From Bacillota bacterium (GTDB lineage Bacteria > Bacillota > Clostridia > Lachnospirales > Lachnospiraceae): a stretch of DNA of 64,000 bases. Made by a program: the position numbers and the translations under genes. The stretch's first letter is position 1. Each line of letters opens with the position of its first letter. A model generated the notes under the pieces. That model was not told where the DNA came from. It did no database searches and saw only the letters and a list, made by a program, of their open reading frames with translations. Positions 61,077-64,000 of the stretch are shown here, one piece after another. The stretch lies in contig JAEVYY010000006.1 in assembly GCA_023392535.1 (NCBI GenBank), positions 5,711 to 69,710 on the forward strand, read 5' to 3'.

Positions 61077-62369
61077 TCACTTTATATTAAATGCGGCTTT
61101 CTTTCTATAGACTGCTGCACCTCCCAGTTTTTCCTCAATGCGTAGTAATTGATTATACTTTGCTACACGCTCGCTTCTACTAGGTGCTCCTGTTTTGATC
61201 TGTCCTGCATTCAGTGCAACTGCCAAATCAGCAATCGTAGTATCTTCTGTTTCACCCGAACGATGGGATACAATAGCAGTGAATCCAGCTTTATGAGCCA
61301 TCTTGATTGCATCCAATGTCTCCGAAACAGAACCAATCTGATTTAGTTTAATTAATATGGAATTACCACATCCCAGTTCGATCCCCTTCTTTAATCTCTC
61401 TGTATTGGTTACAAATAAATCGTCTCCTACTAACTGAACTTTATCTCCGAGCTCCTTCGTAAGAATCTGCCATCCTTCCCAGTCTTCTTCATCCAGTGCA
61501 TCTTCTATCGAAAAAATAGGGTATTTTTCGCAAAGTGATTTCCAGTGGTCTATCAACTGTCTGGACGTAAAGTTCAAACCACTCTTTGGCATATGATAAT
61601 TTCCTATGCCTTCCCCCTTCCACTCACTGGAAGCAGCATCCATGGCAATCACAAAATCCTCTTTCGGTGCATATCCCGCCTTTTTGACCGCTTCAAGAAT
61701 CACTTCTATTGTTTCTTCATCACTACCCAGATCCGGCGCAAACCCACCTTCATCACCAACAGAAGTAGCCAGCCCCCTATCTTTTAAGATCCCTGCTAAC
61801 GCATGGAAAACTTCCGTACACCAACGTAATCCCTCTTTAAAATTTTCTGCTCCAACAGGCATGATCATAAATTCCTGTGTGTCAACCGTGTTCGCCGCAT
61901 GCGCGCCACCATTGAGAATATTCATCATAGGCACCGGTAATACATTTGCATTTATACCACCCAGAAAACGATACATCGGAATTCCCAATGATTTCGCTGC
62001 TGCTTGGCATGTTGCAATAGAAACTGCTAATATTGCATTGGCCCCTAAGTTTGATTTATCCTTTGTAGCATCTGCTTCCAGCATAAATTTGTCTATTGCA
62101 TAAATATCACTACTGTCTTTTCCTATCAGAAGCTCTCTGATCGTTGTATTTATGTTATGTACAGCCTTACTAACACCCTTTCCTCCAAATCGTTCCTTAT
62201 CATTGTCTCTTAATTCCAAGGCCTCATAGATTCCTGTAGATGCACCACTGGGTGAAGCACCAATCCCGATTGTTCCGTCAGATAATGTAACCTCTGCCTC
62301 CACGGTCGGATTTCCTCTTGAATCTATTATTTCTCTTGCTTTTACATCACTAATTATTAAGTTTTTCAT
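61077..62369 (-). CDS. eno: Enolase (phosphopyruvate hydratase)
   Basis: About 430 residues from the ATG at 62369 (AGGAGG seven bases before). Conserved blocks are seen throughout: AREIIDSRGNPTVE, SGASTGIYEA, NGGAHAANTVD, VGDEGGFAPD, SIEDALDEEDWEGW and the catalytic-lysine block SHRSGETED. It converts 2-phosphoglycerate to phosphoenolpyruvate in glycolysis. The start falls about 100 bases from the IS110 left end, so the element may have landed in its promoter region. Confidence 0.97.
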   Translation of the reverse strand: MKNLIISDVKAREIIDSRGNPTVEAEVTLSDGTIGIGASPSGASTGIYEALELRDNDKERFGGKGVSKAVHNINTTIRELLIGKDSSDIYAIDKFMLEADATKDKSNLGANAILAVSIATCQAAAKSLGIPMYRFLGGINANVLPVPMMNILNGGAHAANTVDTQEFMIMPVGAENFKEGLRWCTEVFHALAGILKDRGLATSVGDEGGFAPDLGSDEETIEVILEAVKKAGYAPKEDFVIAMDAASSEWKGEGIGNYHMPKSGLNFTSRQLIDHWKSLCEKYPIFSIEDALDEEDWEGWQILTKELGDKVQLVGDDLFVTNTERLKKGIELGCGNSILIKLNQIGSVSETLDAIKMAHKAGFTAIVSHRSGETEDTTIADLAVALNAGQIKTGAPSRSERVAKYNQLLRIEEKLGGAAVYRKKAAFNIK

Positions 62370-62449
62370 CCTTCTACCTCCTCGTATAATATCTTTTAGA
62401 TACATAAATGTACCTTGATAAATTAATTATTTTTGTTCAATAGGCTTAG

Positions 62450-62735
62450 TTAAGCCCATGATATAATTGTCCTAGTGTCAATCAGGTAATAGTTCTGTTT
62501 CCTCCGGTTGAACCAGTATTGGTTGCTTCCTATTTAGTCTGTTCCCCTGACATGGAAGTTAGCTTCAAACCGGCTGGCTGTTTGCTTAAGTTCTTGGACG
62601 ACCATATAGCAGTGTGGTTTCGCATCTGTCCATCTTAAGCTGGATTCTTATATGCGAGGGTGTCGATGCTCCATGATCATGGGTTTTACCAAGCCGATTG
62701 AACACTCAAATCTTATTAGGAAAGAAGGTGATTTT
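62450..62735 (+). ncRNA. Candidate IS110 bridge-RNA region (left end)
   Basis: Non-coding stretch directly upstream of the transposase. It contains several pairable segments, for example CCGGTT...AACCGG around 62505 and 62568, and the palindrome CCATGATCATGG (62671-62682). In the IS110 subgroup the bridge RNA, which pairs with both donor and target DNA, lies here. No fold was computed, so exact RNA ends and guide loops are not assigned. Confidence 0.45.
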
Positions 62736-63962
62736 ATGAACCCACTTTACGTCGGAATTGATGTAAGTAGCAAATCCAATGTCGTCTACTTGATGCTCCC
62801 TAATGGTGACAAGCACAGTAACTTCTCTGTTGCAAACTCACATGATGGTTCTACCCAGTTGGTAAAAAGAATCTGTTCTGCATTAGCTTCTGAATCCCTT
62901 GATACTGTTTCCATCGGTCTTGAAGCCACATCTGTCTATGGCGATAACCTTGTGTATTTTCTTAGGGAAGATGCATCTCTTGCATCCTTTAACAGAAAGA
63001 TTCATGTCCTCAATCCGAAGCAGGTCAATAAGTTCAAAGAATCTTACAACGACCTCCCAAAGAATGATTGGGTTGACTCTTTTGTCATTGCTGACTGCCT
63101 ACGTTTTGGAAGAATCAACAAAGAGGTATACATAGGGGACTATCACTACAAAGCCCTTCAGAACCTCACACGAGCACGTTATTTCGCTGTTACCAACCTC
63201 ACCAAGGAAAAACAACGATTTATGAATGTGCTGTTCAAGAAGTATTCAACCATGACACAGGAGAAGGTATTTTCTGATACCTTCAGTACCACCGCCCTTG
63301 CTGTCTACGATGAATTCGAATCTGCAGAAGCACTGGCATATATGGACTTACAAGAACTGACCGCTTTTATCATCGAAAAAGGAAAGAACCGCTTTCCTGA
63401 TCCAGATACGGTAGCCAAAGCCATTCAGAAAGCTGCCCGAAGTTCTTACCGCTTACCTAAGACGGTAAATGACTCTGTGAATCAGGTGCTCTCTATATCC
63501 ATAACCTCGATGAAGGCATTGGAATCTCAAATCAAGGAGTTTGACAAGACAATCGCTGCCCAGATGAAACTCCTGCCAAACGTATTGATTTCCATACCAG
63601 GTATTGGACCTGTCTATTCAGCCGGAATCATGGCTGAGATTGGTGACATCAATCGTTTTGAAAACCAGGCTGCATTAGCTAAGTATGCTGGTCTTACCTG
63701 GACACAGCACCAATCTGGTGATTTTCAAGCTCAAAACACAAGGCTCATCAGATCTGGAAACCGATTTTTAAAGTATTATCTGTGTGAAGCTGCATTCTCA
63801 CTTGTAAGATGCGACAAGGAGTACAGTAACTTCTACCACCTCAAATATAAAGAGGTAAACAGATATCAGCACAAACGTGCACTCGCATTAACTGCTCGTA
63901 AATTTGTGCGGTTGGTCTTTACGCTTCTGAAAGACAATCGCCTATATCGTTCAGTAGAATAG
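62736..63962 (+). CDS. IS110-family transposase (RNA-guided recombinase)
   Basis: 408 residues from the ATG at 62736 (GAAGGTGA before it); a longer reading upstream has no site. The N-terminal RuvC-like DEDD domain shows YVGIDVSS (Asp), GLEATSVYGD (Glu) and WVDSFVIADCLR (Asp pair). The C-terminal Tnp_20 domain has SIPGIGPVYSAGIMAEIG and the presumed catalytic serine in IRSGNRFLKYYL. The gene is intact. IS110 recombinases insert the element without target duplication using a bridge RNA. Confidence 0.95.
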   Translation: MNPLYVGIDVSSKSNVVYLMLPNGDKHSNFSVANSHDGSTQLVKRICSALASESLDTVSIGLEATSVYGDNLVYFLREDASLASFNRKIHVLNPKQVNKFKESYNDLPKNDWVDSFVIADCLRFGRINKEVYIGDYHYKALQNLTRARYFAVTNLTKEKQRFMNVLFKKYSTMTQEKVFSDTFSTTALAVYDEFESAEALAYMDLQELTAFIIEKGKNRFPDPDTVAKAIQKAARSSYRLPKTVNDSVNQVLSISITSMKALESQIKEFDKTIAAQMKLLPNVLISIPGIGPVYSAGIMAEIGDINRFENQAALAKYAGLTWTQHQSGDFQAQNTRLIRSGNRFLKYYLCEAAFSLVRCDKEYSNFYHLKYKEVNRYQHKRALALTARKFVRLVFTLLKDNRLYRSVE

Positions 63963-64000
63963 ATAAATCTTTCTGCTGATGAGTCGCCCTGCTCATTTTT

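Larger units (their letters stand above)
62440..64000 (+). mobile_element. IS110-family insertion sequence (right end at or beyond window edge)
   Basis: A transposase of the DEDD/Tnp_20 type is preceded by about 290 non-coding bases and followed by at most a few tens of bases. IS110-group elements carry their bridge RNA in such a long left end and lack terminal inverted repeats, so the boundaries given are estimates. No second copy is visible in the window. Confidence 0.75.

Overview
The window looks like a chromosome segment from a low-GC, spore-forming anaerobic Firmicute, most likely a Lachnospiraceae-type clostridium. This is inferred from AT-rich codon use, AGGAGG-type ribosome binding sites throughout, a BclA-like collagen-repeat protein typical of spore surfaces, an H-NOX chemoreceptor of the clostridial type, a NiCo riboswitch, and many two-component and c-di-GMP genes. 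Most genes are on the minus strand.

Layout. 1-3.8 kb: the end of an FtsX-like ABC permease gene, a lipoprotein and an OmpR-type two-component system, interrupted by a shrunken, protein-less group IIC intron lying just past a terminator hairpin. 4.2-31 kb: a large accessory region that reads as a defence and mobility island. In order it holds (i) a nuclease-methyltransferase fusion (type IIG-like) with a second adenine methyltransferase; (ii) three consecutive serine-recombinase genes, one lacking its catalytic serine; (iii) an XRE/ImmA-type protease-regulator with a partner; (iv) a GC-richer prophage remnant (headless tail gene, tail-associated protein, holin, amidase); (v) a HARE-HTH/PD-(D/E)xK protein, a small controller protein and a cytosine-5 methyltransferase; (vi) an operon of HNH nuclease, Vsr-like nuclease, PLD nuclease, Z1 ATPase and a second PLD nuclease; (vii) an ApeA-like HEPN ribonuclease; (viii) a DUF4297/Cap4-like nuclease fused to an unknown zinc-site-bearing C-terminal part.

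31.4-46.4 kb returns to housekeeping and regulatory genes: an RlmD/TrmA-type RNA methyltransferase, a radical SAM activase-like protein, an M23 peptidase, an SGNH hydrolase, an AraC regulator plus a fragment of another, a D-lactate dehydrogenase-like enzyme, a CPA2 antiporter divergent from a KdpD/KdpE-like pair, an ABC exporter, and a DUF3307/SatD pair. 46.6-55.1 kb is a sensing block: an H-NOX chemoreceptor with the complete oxygen-binding pocket, a second chemoreceptor, a redox-type C_GCAxxG_C_C protein, a Crp/Fnr regulator and two c-di-GMP enzymes. 55.3-62.4 kb carries a CorA transporter, a CAP-domain secreted protein, a glycosyltransferase, the collagen-like protein, a CDF metal exporter under a NiCo riboswitch, and enolase. 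The window ends in an IS110-family element with a long non-coding left end.

The strongest candidates for something new are the Z1/PLD/PLD/Vsr/HNH operon, which lacks the MORC-type ATPase expected from related systems in the literature, and the 685-residue nuclease fusion at 28.8-30.9 kb. The best-supported functional inferences are the oxygen-type H-NOX pocket and the NiCo riboswitch ON-switch architecture.
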